Below, piece after piece: positions 49,401 through 56,423 of a DNA stretch of 64,000 nt. The translations under genes were made by a program, and so were the position numbers. Every line of letters begins with the position of its first letter. The stretch's first letter is position 1. The DNA is taken from contig CAZDQF010000014.1 in the NCBI GenBank assembly GCA_964507445.1, positions 1 through 64,000 of the forward strand, read 5' to 3'. The DNA comes from GCA-2683135 sp964507445 (GTDB lineage: Bacteria; Planctomycetota; GCA-002687715). The notes below the pieces were generated by a model, which had not been told where the DNA came from, did no database searches, and saw nothing but the letters and a program-made list of their open reading frames with translations.

Positions 49401-49929
49401 AGTTCTCGGAGCCGAAGATCTCGCGGTACTCGTTGATCACCGTCTCGGCCTCGTCCATGCGCTCGGCGAGGATGGCCTGATTGACCTCGCCGGCGAGGCA
49501 GCCGGAGAGGCAGATGATCCCCTCGCCGTACTCCTTCATGACCTCCCGGTCGATGCGCGGCTTGTAATAGAAGCCGTCGACGTAGGCGGTGGACGCGAGG
49601 TTGATCAGGTTCTCCCAGCCCTTGTTGTTGGCGGCCAGGAGCGTGGCGTGATAAGTGGCCTTGCGGCGGCCGGGGGCGATGACCCGTTTCTTCACCGTGC
49701 GGCTGCCGGTGGCGATGTAGGCCTCCATGCCGAGGATCGGCCTCAGGTCTCGTTGGCGTGCGGCCTTGTAGAAGGGGATGGAGCCGAACAGGTTGCCGTG
49801 GTCGGTCAGGGCGATGGCGTCCTGACCCGATTGCTGGACCGCGTCCAGGAGGGCGTCGAACTGGCAGGTGCCGTCGAGCAGCGAGTAGTGTGAATGGACG
49901 TGAAGGTGGACGAAGTCGTTAGCCCGCAT
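46471..49929 (-). CDS. dnaE: DNA polymerase III subunit alpha
   Basis: DnaE is the replicative DNA polymerase catalytic subunit. The 1152 residues begin with the PHP domain (FVHLHVHSHYSLLDGTCQF, ALTDHGNLFGSIPFYKAA). The polymerase core has PDIDIDF (about residue 400, two catalytic aspartates), the fingers region (YRPGPLGSGMVDSYVRRKHG, YQEQVMRISNVLSGFSMNDADNLRKAMGKKK) and GYGFNKSHSAAYALVTYQTAWLKANYPNEY. A helix-hairpin-helix and OB domain (VAVGGMITSVRAVTIRKGKNAG) follow. No proofreading exonuclease insertion is present, so this is DnaE rather than PolC. I start at MRANDFVHLHVHS with GAGGGC upstream; 33 further in-frame residues upstream are not family-like. Confidence 0.97.
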   Translation of the reverse strand: MRANDFVHLHVHSHYSLLDGTCQFDALLDAVQQSGQDAIALTDHGNLFGSIPFYKAARQRDLRPILGMEAYIATGSRTVKKRVIAPGRRKATYHATLLAANNKGWENLINLASTAYVDGFYYKPRIDREVMKEYGEGIICLSGCLAGEVNQAILAERMDEAETVINEYREIFGSENFYLEVMNHGIDLEDTTREAMKELSKATGAPLVGTNDIHYVGADDWKAQDVALCVGTGKIEADPERFKMTTRELYFKDTEQMAELFSDMPQAVTSTREIADRCDVQIDFGNRFLPAFTAPDSKDSATYFRELCEEGVARKYREITPRVRERLEYEMDVISTMGFIDYFLITWDFIRYARQAEIPVGPGRGSAAGSIVAYALDITQLDPLHYDLLFERFLNSERISMPDIDIDFCKDGRADVIRYVEKKYGRDHVAQIITFGTMKARGVIRDVGRVLDVPLGDVDRIAKKIPNGPKDTLKGALASDPEVQALYKESDQNRRLFDIALKLDGTARHASIHAAGVVISDRPLTDRVPLFQKDDDITTQWSMDILEEVGLLKVDFLGLRTLTIIKEAVNNIAEVAGVHVDIEQIPLDDPKTFELLQRGDSSGVFQLESEGMINLLRRLKPDRFADVIAVLALYRPGPLGSGMVDSYVRRKHGEEAIEYPHPSLEPILAESLGVILYQEQVMRISNVLSGFSMNDADNLRKAMGKKKPEVLARFKSQFVDGAVANGVDKGKAADVFDLIEYFAGYGFNKSHSAAYALVTYQTAWLKANYPNEYMAAVLTCEMISIDKTVEYTEECRAMGIEVLPPDVNRSGPRFKVEDGKVRFALAALKGVGEGAVQSISDARQTNGEFRTLWDLCERVDVGKANKACMEALIWSGAMDSLEGNRAQKCAILEDALATGSAADRDRRTGQFSLFGAGDFEDALTETETEALPSLPEFDEQDRLQKEKDVLGFYLTGHPLNRHRSAITRFSSASISDLSRMEESSRVAVGGMITSVRAVTIRKGKNAGQKMGIARFEDFSGNCDAVLFSEVYLQMIDRISEDKICYLKGEVDRRRDDPSIRVQEIIELNEARHVLARKLTLAIADSDELEMIVPAVHRVLKAHPGNMPVFFDYRKAELGSVTIQAGDEFRIQFSPELLTDLEKVLGTERVVLN

Positions 49930-50091
49930 GAAATGCCCTCGGATACGGGCCCCGCGCTCCCCTGAACGCGAGACCACGGCCTCCCCATTGTGCTTGTGGC
50001 GCTGGCGGCGCAAGCGCGCGAACCGCACGGCCAGGAATGTACCCGGCGGCTGAGACAGCGGCTACTTGGGACGGCTGTCCCCGCGCCCCGC

Positions 50092-50120
50092 TTGACCCCT
50101 CTGGGCAGTGGTGATAACTT
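50092..50120 (+). promoter_or_regulatory. Promoter for the HEAT lipoprotein operon
   Basis: TTGACC (50092-50097) and TAACTT (50115-50120) are spaced by 17 bp, with an extended -10 TG at 50112-50113. It lies about 40 bp before the probable start codon and points away from dnaE. Confidence 0.6.
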
Positions 50121-50168
50121 GCGCAAGATCTTTAACCTGATGGACTTGTGTTTGCGCTGGACATCTTC

Positions 50169-51218
50169 ATGGGTACCCTTCGAACGCTGATCCCGTTGCT
50201 CTTTGCGCTGGCTGTGGCCGGCTGCGAGTCGACCTCTCAGGAAGACAACGGACGGGCTGTCTCCGAGCCGGCCGGTCAGGACCGCTCAGGCGGCCTCAAC
50301 GAGATGCTCGCTCGCAACCGCGGTGTCCACGCCCGGTCCGGTGACATCAGGCGACGCCGCGCCCAAGGGGCGGAGAACCTGCCGGCCGGGTGGCGCGAGA
50401 AGATCGAGTCCTGGTGGGGTGTCTGGCGCCAGGCGCCGCAGGACCTGGACCCGGCGCTGGCGGAGAGCCCGGATCAGGAGCGGCTGCTGGCGGCTCGGGT
50501 GGAGCTGCGCCGCCGCTGGGTTGCGGCGCGCACGGAGTGGGTCGCCCTCGGCCCCTCGGCGGTCAACATCCTCGTGGAGAACCTGCTCTCCTGGTACATC
50601 CGCGCCTATGACGCCAACGCCGGGGCCGAGGTGGAACGGGCCAAGCTGGAGCTGGGCCTGTTCCCGCAGCAGGTGACCGGCTACGTGCTGGAGGGCCTCG
50701 GGGGCAACCTGGGAGACAGCATCGTCCGGGCGCGCCTCGGAGAGCTGTTGGCGGGGTTCGGTGATCAGCCCGTGGCCGCCATCGAGGCGGCGATCCCTGC
50801 GGCCAGCAAGGAGGGTCAGGTGACCCTGGTCAAGACCTTGAAGCAGCTGCGCAGCGCCCAGGCGTCGCCGTTGCTCAAGCGGATCGCCAGGGATGACGGA
50901 TTGTCGTGGCGCATGCGCATCGAGGCCATCGGAGGACTGGGCAAGCTGGAGGATCGCACCGCGGGCCCGGTCCTGCGAGCCTGTCTCCGCGCCGACGACC
51001 CCTCCGTGCGGAAGTTCGCGGCGCTGCACATGCACGCGGTCACGGACGGAGGCATGGCGGACAAGGAGGCCCTGGTGGACGCCATGGCGGCGGCCCAGGA
51101 GGCGGGTGACACCGCCCTGGCCAACGCCTGCCGTAGCTCCCTCGTCGTGATGACGGGGAGGCGCATCCGATTGGACCCGGGTCGTTGGCGGGCGGCGATT
51201 CGGGCTGGCGGGAACTGA
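50169..51218 (+). CDS. Putative HEAT-repeat lipoprotein
   Basis: This 349-residue protein has a lipoprotein signal (MGTLRTLIPLLFALAVAGC, lipobox cysteine 19). A charged linker follows, then a Trp-containing segment (ESWWGVWRQAPQDLDPAL) and helical HEAT-like repeats (LVKTLKQLRSAQASPLLKRIARDD, MRIEAIGGLGKLED, LRADDPSVRKFAALHMH). It is likely anchored at the membrane facing the periplasm and acting as a protein-binding scaffold. An upstream GTG at 50148 would add seven residues; I prefer the ATG because it starts the signal peptide directly. It shares the Trp-plus-HEAT plan of the gene at 1-1926. The Cys/His protein at 51236 follows after 17 bp. Confidence 0.75.
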   Translation: MGTLRTLIPLLFALAVAGCESTSQEDNGRAVSEPAGQDRSGGLNEMLARNRGVHARSGDIRRRRAQGAENLPAGWREKIESWWGVWRQAPQDLDPALAESPDQERLLAARVELRRRWVAARTEWVALGPSAVNILVENLLSWYIRAYDANAGAEVERAKLELGLFPQQVTGYVLEGLGGNLGDSIVRARLGELLAGFGDQPVAAIEAAIPAASKEGQVTLVKTLKQLRSAQASPLLKRIARDDGLSWRMRIEAIGGLGKLEDRTAGPVLRACLRADDPSVRKFAALHMHAVTDGGMADKEALVDAMAAAQEAGDTALANACRSSLVVMTGRRIRLDPGRWRAAIRAGGN

Positions 51219-51235
51219 CCGAGGGGGAGAGACCG

Positions 51236-51790
51236 GTGTCGCAAGAGGCGGAATGGGAGAAGGTCGTCAAGAAGCCGCAGGAGATCTGCGTCACCTGTGA
51301 GGAGGCGCTGCGCTCCGGCGAGGAGGTGCTGACCTCCCTCAGCTTCGGCGCGGAGGGGTTCGCGCGTCAGGATCAGCACCCCGGGTGTGTCGCCCCCGAG
51401 CACGACGCCGTGGCGACCTGGCGGTGGACCAGGGCCTCGGAGTTGAGGCCGAACCCGCGCCGCCTGGACCTGGGGTTCCTGTCCGAGTTCTTCAAGCGAC
51501 TCGATGGCAGGGACGAGGAGCACTCCCGGCGGGTGCGTTGGATCGTCGCCCTGCTGCTGCTGCGTAAGAAGATCCTGGAGGAGGTGGGACGGCGGCAGGG
51601 TGCGGACACGGGGGAGGTGTTGCAGTTCCGCTTCAAGAAGACCGAGCGGGTCTACGACGTCGCCGACCCGGGGCTGGACAGCGAAGCCATGGCCTCCATC
51701 GAGGACGACCTGTCGCGGATCTTCAACCTCGAGCAGGGAGCGGAGAAGGACGCGGCTCCCGATCAGGTCGAGGACCGTTCGTCCGCCTGA
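51236..51790 (+). CDS. Conserved-looking hypothetical protein with CxxC...HxxC zinc-site pattern
   Basis: I do not recognise a named function. The 184-residue protein starts at GTG (51236) after a GGGGAGAG Shine-Dalgarno. Cys18-x2-Cys21 and His48-x2-Cys51 (EICVTCEEALRSGEE...QHPGC) form a likely single zinc site. A central basic helical block follows (LDLGFLSEFFKRLDGRDEEHSRRVRWIVALLLLRKKILEE), and the tail is acidic. The central block is well ordered, which suggests a conserved protein rather than a random ORF. It is cytoplasmic, with no signal peptide. It is likely co-transcribed with the HEAT lipoprotein and convergent with upp (6 bp apart). Confidence 0.65.
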   Translation: MSQEAEWEKVVKKPQEICVTCEEALRSGEEVLTSLSFGAEGFARQDQHPGCVAPEHDAVATWRWTRASELRPNPRRLDLGFLSEFFKRLDGRDEEHSRRVRWIVALLLLRKKILEEVGRRQGADTGEVLQFRFKKTERVYDVADPGLDSEAMASIEDDLSRIFNLEQGAEKDAAPDQVEDRSSA

Positions 51791-51796
51791 GCCCGC

Positions 51797-52456
51797 TCAG
51801 GCGCCGCCGAAGGCCAGGTCGCCCGCGTCACCGAGGCCTGGGACGATGTACCCCTTGTCGTTGAGGGTGTCGTCCGCGGAGCCCACGATGACGTCTGCGT
51901 TCAAGGCCCGGGCGATCCGCTCCAGGGTCGGACGATAGCCGATGGCCCCGGCCACCAGCACGCGGTCCGGGGTGCCGGTTCGTTCCAGCACATGAGGGTG
52001 GAGCTCCATCAGCGTGGACCCGGTCGCCAGCATGGGGTCCACGTACACGAGGGTGCGGCCCTCCGTGGAGGCGCGGCTCTGGTAGGAGACGTCGATGGGG
52101 AGCCGCCCGGTCTGCGGGTCCACCGACCCCTCCTTCCGGGCCGCGCCCAGCACCAGGGTGTCGGCGTCCGGGAACGTCTCCAGCATGCCTTCCCAGAGCG
52201 GGAGCGCGGCGCGCAGGACCGTGGCCAGCACCGGCTGCGATCGCAGGACCGGTTCTTCCCGCCGCCCCATGGGGGTCGTGACCTCTCGTCGGGTTGACGG
52301 CAGCCAGAGGGCCAGCTCATAGCCGAGGAACGCGCCGAGGCGCCTCATGGCCCTGCGGAAGCGGTCGCGGTTCTGCTGACGGTCGACGCAGCGGAGCTCC
52401 GTGAGCAGCGAACCGACCACCGGATGCCCTTCCTCGTCCAGGACTCGGATGTTCAT
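51797..52456 (-). CDS. upp: Uracil phosphoribosyltransferase
   Basis: Upp salvages uracil with PRPP to form UMP. The 219 residues start at the ATG giving MNIRVLDEEGHP, with GGGAGAGG upstream; a longer frame to 52516 adds residues with no family match. Signatures are FRRAMRRLGAFLGYE, RAALPLWEGML, DVSYQSRA, the PRPP loop YVDPMLATGSTL and the uracil-binding C-terminus YIVPGLGDAGDLAFG. It is convergent with the Cys/His protein gene and divergent from mraZ. Confidence 0.93.
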   Translation of the reverse strand: MNIRVLDEEGHPVVGSLLTELRCVDRQQNRDRFRRAMRRLGAFLGYELALWLPSTRREVTTPMGRREEPVLRSQPVLATVLRAALPLWEGMLETFPDADTLVLGAARKEGSVDPQTGRLPIDVSYQSRASTEGRTLVYVDPMLATGSTLMELHPHVLERTGTPDRVLVAGAIGYRPTLERIARALNADVIVGSADDTLNDKGYIVPGLGDAGDLAFGGA

Positions 52457-52481
52457 GAGGCCCTCTCCCTTGCTCCTTGCC

Positions 52482-52491
52482 CAACATGTTG
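52482..52491. promoter_or_regulatory. 10-bp palindrome CAACATGTTG upstream of upp
   Basis: A perfect palindrome 26 bp upstream of the upp start codon in the divergent upp-mraZ region. It could be an operator for upp, but no regulator is evident. Confidence 0.25.
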
Positions 52492-52613
52492 TGGGTCGGT
52501 CACCACCTTGCCCCAAGACACCCGAACCGGTCCGCGCTTTTTTGCGAATGGTGCTTGCGCTTTTCTATCGAGTGGGGCCAAAATGCCGCCCATCGGCACT
52601 GCAGGAGAGCCCA

Positions 52614-52640
52614 GAGGGTCTCCTGAGGGGCTCAGAGGGG
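52614..52640 (+). promoter_or_regulatory. Three GAGGG direct repeats at helical spacing, candidate MraZ operator
   Basis: GAGGG occurs at 52614, 52625 and 52635, spacing 11 and 10 bp, about 120 bp before mraZ. MraZ proteins are known to bind arrays of short G-rich direct repeats with about 10-bp period in front of their own operon. Spacing and position fit; the repeat sequence itself is not the E. coli TGGG box. The rest of the 300-bp upp-mraZ gap has no gene I can support. Confidence 0.4.
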
Positions 52641-52685
52641 ATCGGTTGTGATCCTCTCTCGGGAAACATGGAAAGCTGTGGCTCG

Positions 52686-52721
52686 CCGACCCCCAGCGGG
52701 GGGCAACTCGAAGGGGGTCGG
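52686..52721. promoter_or_regulatory. Inverted repeat CCGACCCCC/GGGGGTCGG before mraZ
   Basis: A perfect 9-bp inverted repeat (52686-52694 and 52713-52721) with an 18-nt G-rich spacer ends 36 bp before the mraZ ATG. It could be an operator or a leader hairpin. There is no T tract, so termination is unlikely. Confidence 0.4.
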
Positions 52722-52756
52722 CTGGCTTTCGCAGCGCGCGCATTCGGGAACATCTC

Positions 52757-53251
52757 ATGAGTCGGTACGCGGGAATCACTCTTGATGCCAAGCGTCGTTG
52801 GGCGCTCCCGCAGATGTTCCGTCACGAAGCATCAGGGTCCGAGTACGAGGCCGGAACCTGGGCATTCTACATCGGCTATGAGGAGGACGGTTGCCTGCAC
52901 CTCCTCACCGCGACGCAGTACGCGGCGTACGTGCGCTCCCTCGAGGCGCTGTTCGATGACGGGGACCCGGAGGACCGGGCCGCTCGGCGACAGATCCTCG
53001 GCAACTTCCAGCGCGTCCACACGGACAACGCCAACCGCCTGACCATCCCCGAGGAGCACGTGGAGTTCGCGGGCCTCACCGGGAAGATCGACCTGGTCAC
53101 CGGCGACCGGCGATCCGAGATCTGGCACTCCGACGCCTTGCGGCGGGATCGTGAGGACGGACAGGGCGCGGCCTTCGAGCGGCTGGCGAGTCGGCGCGCT
53201 CAATCATCAGCTAACCACTCCCCCGTGGGGAGTGTTGGAGAGGGTAGTTGA
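52757..53251 (+). CDS. mraZ: Transcriptional regulator MraZ
   Basis: MraZ is an AbrB-fold DNA-binding protein that regulates the dcw (division and cell wall) operon and forms ring oligomers. The 164 residues carry the two half-site motifs LDAKRRWALPQMFR and DNANRLTIPEEHVEFAGL, in place of the usual D-x-K-G-R and D-x-x-G-R pattern. About 35 extra C-terminal residues (Arg/Ala/Ser-rich) lie beyond the core. It is first gene of the cluster, 96 bp before rsmH, with two candidate regulatory sites upstream. The core motif is divergent but the position is decisive. Confidence 0.85.
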   Translation: MSRYAGITLDAKRRWALPQMFRHEASGSEYEAGTWAFYIGYEEDGCLHLLTATQYAAYVRSLEALFDDGDPEDRAARRQILGNFQRVHTDNANRLTIPEEHVEFAGLTGKIDLVTGDRRSEIWHSDALRRDREDGQGAAFERLASRRAQSSANHSPVGSVGEGS

Positions 53252-53347
53252 CCGGTCACGGGGTCCCGGTGGCCGGCCGGATGAACGCCACGCCTCGAGA
53301 GGTTCGAGGGCGGCGTTGTTCGGGGTCAGGGATCAGCGGATCTGCCC

Positions 53348-54268
53348 ATGACGGACGAGCGACTCCACGATCCGGTCTTGGAGGAAGCCGTCCTGGAGCA
53401 CCTCGCTCCAGCTCGGGGGGACGTCATGGTGGATCTGACGGTTGGCGCTGGTGGCCATGCGGCTCGCATCCTGGGGAGGGTCGAGCCCACGGGGATGGTC
53501 ATCGGCGTCGATCGGGATCCCGCCGCCTTGGAGGCAGCGCGGACGGCGTTGGAGCCTTTTGGGGAGCGTGCGCTCCTCGTCAAGGGTTGCTCTGACGACG
53601 TCCGCGCCATCCTTCAGGCGGCGGGGGTCTCTCATGTCCAGGGTGTGTTGCTGGACCTGGGGGTGTCGAGCATGCAGCTCGACGATCCGGAGCGCGGGTT
53701 CTCATTCCGACGCGACGGACCGTTGAGCATGCGGATGGGTGTTGGCCCAGGGGTGGAAAGCGCGATGAGACTCCTTCGGGAGACCAATGTCTCTGATCTT
53801 GAGCAGATCCTCCGTGAGTACGGCGAGGAGCCGTCCGCGCGGCGGATCGCGCAGCGGCTCAAGGACCTCTGTCGCCGTCGCCCTCCCAGGACCACCGGGG
53901 AGCTGGCCAACTTCATCGAGTCTCTTCACCCCCACCGCCCGAAGGGCCGCAGCGCGGTGCACCCGGCGACCCGGGTCTTCCAGGCGTTGCGCATCGCCGT
54001 CAACGACGAGCTCGGTGTGCTGGAGCGGACGCTCCCCGCGGTTCGGGACGTGCTGGCCCCCGGAGGTCGTCTGGCGGTCATCTCCTTCCATTCCCTCGAG
54101 GATCGCGTGGTGAAGCGCTTCATGCGGGATGAGCTGCGTGGCGGCGCCTTCAGCCAGATCACCCGCAAGCCGGTCCGCCCGGACGCGGACGAAGTGGCGC
54201 GGAACCCGCGCAGCCGCAGCGCGCGCCTCAGGGTCGCCGTTCGTGGAGAGGAGGGGCCGCAGAGTTGA
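53348..54268 (+). CDS. rsmH: 16S rRNA (cytosine-1402-N4)-methyltransferase
   Basis: RsmH (MraW) methylates C1402 in the 16S P-site. The 306 residues have HDPVLEEAVLEHL, the SAM-binding DLTVGAGGHAARIL, VIGVDRDPAAL, LLDLGVSSMQLDDPERGFSFRRDGPLSMRM, ATRVFQALRIAVNDEL and the C-terminal GGRLAVISFHSLEDRVVKRFMR. This is a textbook match. It occupies the second dcw position. Its TGA overlaps the TTG start of ftsL. Confidence 0.97.
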   Translation: MTDERLHDPVLEEAVLEHLAPARGDVMVDLTVGAGGHAARILGRVEPTGMVIGVDRDPAALEAARTALEPFGERALLVKGCSDDVRAILQAAGVSHVQGVLLDLGVSSMQLDDPERGFSFRRDGPLSMRMGVGPGVESAMRLLRETNVSDLEQILREYGEEPSARRIAQRLKDLCRRRPPRTTGELANFIESLHPHRPKGRSAVHPATRVFQALRIAVNDELGVLERTLPAVRDVLAPGGRLAVISFHSLEDRVVKRFMRDELRGGAFSQITRKPVRPDADEVARNPRSRSARLRVAVRGEEGPQS

Positions 54269-54567
54269 GCCACCACCCTCCGTCCGCCCTGTCCGCGCTC
54301 CTGGCCATCCTCTGCCTGGCGCTGCTCGGCTCCGTGGTGGTCAACCAGCGAACCCATCGCCTGCGCAACGGCTACAGGGCCTATCGGCTCACGGAGGAAG
54401 TGGGGAAGCTCGAGAACGAGCTGCGGTGGTTGCAGGGGCGGCATCAGGCCCTGCTGACGCCGGCGTCCCTCGAGGTCCGCGCTCAGCGGATCGGGCTGGA
54501 GACCCGACAGGGAGACGGGGCGCTGGTGCGCGCCCCCGGCGCGGGCGCCGGAGGTGTCGGTCAATGA
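54265..54567 (+). CDS. ftsL: Cell division protein FtsL-like
   Basis: FtsL is a small bitopic protein that with FtsQ and FtsB activates FtsWI. The 100-residue ORF starts at TTG overlapping the rsmH stop. It has one membrane helix (ALSALLAILCLALLGSVVV, about 8-26) and then a leucine-containing coiled coil (YRLTEEVGKLENELRWLQGRHQALL). The family is too divergent for motif proof, so the call rests on size, topology, coiled coil and position between rsmH and ftsI. It overlaps ftsI as ATGA. Confidence 0.8.
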   Translation: MSHHPPSALSALLAILCLALLGSVVVNQRTHRLRNGYRAYRLTEEVGKLENELRWLQGRHQALLTPASLEVRAQRIGLETRQGDGALVRAPGAGAGGVGQ

Positions 54568-56423
54568 TGGCGGCGGGGGCGCGAGCGGCGGTGAAGCTCA
54601 GCCTGGTGCTGGTGGCGGTGTTCGGTGTGTTGCTGGGGCGGCTCTACTGGTTGCAGGTCCTCCCTCAGCGGGAGCACGTGGGGGCCGTGGCTGCCCAGAC
54701 CCAGCGCCCCGTGGACGACGCCTCTCGGCTCCTGGTGGAGCGGCCCTATCGCGGTCGCATCCTGGATCGGGAGGGTCGGGTGCTGGCCAGCTCCTGGTAC
54801 GCCCACGACCTGGTCCTGGACGGCAAGGAGCTGATCTCCGCCCGTGGGCGTGATGATCGCCACGAGGCGGCGCAGCGAGCCTCCCTGCTGATCCGTCAGT
54901 CCATGCTGGACGCCGGCGTCCCGTGCGACGAAGAGCGGGTCCATGGCCGGGTCTACCGCGCCGTGCTGGATGGAGACGCTCACTGCGTGGTCGCCCGTGG
55001 TCTCGACCCGGACGCCTACCGTCGCCTGGAGGGACGTCTGCGCAGAGGCCTGCGTCGTGGCGCGCAGCCCGCCGGGCAGGTTCGCCTGCGGGGCGCCGGC
55101 GTGCGGTTCGTCCCGCGCCTTCGTCGCTCCAACCCCTGGGGGGAGGTGACTTCTCAGGTGGTCGGCCTGGTCGGTGAAGCGGAGCACGACGCGAACGAGC
55201 GCATCGCCGGACGCACAGGCCTGGAGTACATGGCGGAGGAGCTGCTGACCGGAGCCCCCGGCGCCCTGCGCGCGGAGCGGGATTCCGCAGGGCGCCGCCT
55301 CATCCCTCGTTGGTACGTGCAGCGTGACGTGGTGGGTGGCAGCGACGTGGTGCTGACCCTGGACGCGGTGATCCAGTCCATCTGCATGGAGGAGCTGCGT
55401 CGCTCCGTCACCGAGCGGAAGGCCGCCAAGGGTACGGCGGTCGTGCTCAGCGCTCGTACGGGCGAGGTCCTCGCGTTGGCGAGCTATCCCACCGCTTCTC
55501 CCAGCCTGGAGCCAGGAGAGCGGGCGGTGGACCTGAACGCCGGCGGGTTGGTGGACCTGTACGAGCCCGGGTCCGTCATCAAGCCGTTGCTGGTGGCGTG
55601 GGGCCTGGAGCAGGGCGCCCTCAACCTGGAGGCCAGCTGGGACTGCGGCGGCGCGGACGGCGCCCATGTGTTCGTGGACGGCCGTCGTCGCCGTGTGGTG
55701 CGGGAGTACCGGGCCAACCCGGAGCCGCTGACCACCGCGGGCGTCATCATCAAGTCCAGCAACGTGGGCAGCTGCCGGATCCTCATGAGCCTGGGCTTGA
55801 AGCGGGCCTGGGGTGCGTTCCAGGCGTTCGGGGTCGGCGGTCGCCTGGACGTGGCCTACCCCTCCAACGTGAGGGCCCGCTACACCACGGAGCGCATGGT
55901 CCGTGAGCACTCGTCCTACAGCGCGCTGAACAGCGCGTGCTCCTTCGCCCAGGGCTACGAGATCATGTTGTCGCCGCTGGGCATGGCCCGCATGTACCTG
56001 CCCATGGCGGGGGACGGCACCATGCCGGAGCCGACCCTGGTGCGGGCGGTGCGCTCCGAGGAGCGTGAGTCCATGGCGCCTGCGTCGCGACGTCGAGTGC
56101 TGCGCGAGGACGTGGCGCTGCGCATGCGCCAGGTGCTGACACAGGTCGTGGAGGAAGGGACCGGCAAGGTGCTCCGGGGCATGAGGTGGACGGCCGCCGC
56201 CAAGACCGGCACGCCCAAGATCATGCGGACGGGCCTCTACAACCCCGTGATCTGCGCCATGGCGCCCGCTGGCGAGCCCGAGCTGGTGGTGACGGTGATC
56301 CATCAGGACGTCTCCCCTCGGCTCGCCGGGGGAGCGTACACAGGCGGCCGGATCTCCGGTCCGGTGGCGCGCGGCATTCTCGAACGGGCCCTCCAGTACA
56401 TGGAGGTGCCAGCGGACCGATGA
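54564..56423 (+). CDS. ftsI: Septal peptidoglycan transpeptidase FtsI (class B PBP)
   Basis: FtsI cross-links septal peptidoglycan in partnership with FtsW. The 619 residues have one N-terminal membrane helix (about 10-28), a pedestal domain (RPYRGRILDREGRVLASS, TGLEYMAEELLTG) and a transpeptidase domain. All three active-site motifs are intact: Ser337-Val-Ile-Lys340 in YEPGSVIKP, Ser398-Ser-Asn400, and Lys547-Thr-Gly549 in AAKTGTPK. There is no PASTA domain. The start is the ATG overlapping ftsL; the frame runs upstream through rsmH but that extension is spurious. Peptidoglycan cross-linking is therefore likely in this organism. Confidence 0.93.
   Translation: MMAAGARAAVKLSLVLVAVFGVLLGRLYWLQVLPQREHVGAVAAQTQRPVDDASRLLVERPYRGRILDREGRVLASSWYAHDLVLDGKELISARGRDDRHEAAQRASLLIRQSMLDAGVPCDEERVHGRVYRAVLDGDAHCVVARGLDPDAYRRLEGRLRRGLRRGAQPAGQVRLRGAGVRFVPRLRRSNPWGEVTSQVVGLVGEAEHDANERIAGRTGLEYMAEELLTGAPGALRAERDSAGRRLIPRWYVQRDVVGGSDVVLTLDAVIQSICMEELRRSVTERKAAKGTAVVLSARTGEVLALASYPTASPSLEPGERAVDLNAGGLVDLYEPGSVIKPLLVAWGLEQGALNLEASWDCGGADGAHVFVDGRRRRVVREYRANPEPLTTAGVIIKSSNVGSCRILMSLGLKRAWGAFQAFGVGGRLDVAYPSNVRARYTTERMVREHSSYSALNSACSFAQGYEIMLSPLGMARMYLPMAGDGTMPEPTLVRAVRSEERESMAPASRRRVLREDVALRMRQVLTQVVEEGTGKVLRGMRWTAAAKTGTPKIMRTGLYNPVICAMAPAGEPELVVTVIHQDVSPRLAGGAYTGGRISGPVARGILERALQYMEVPADR

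Noticed and set aside
50286..51035. 249-codon minus-strand frame opposite the HEAT lipoprotein
   Set aside because: Antisense shadow; the plus frame has a lipobox and helical repeats plus a promoter.
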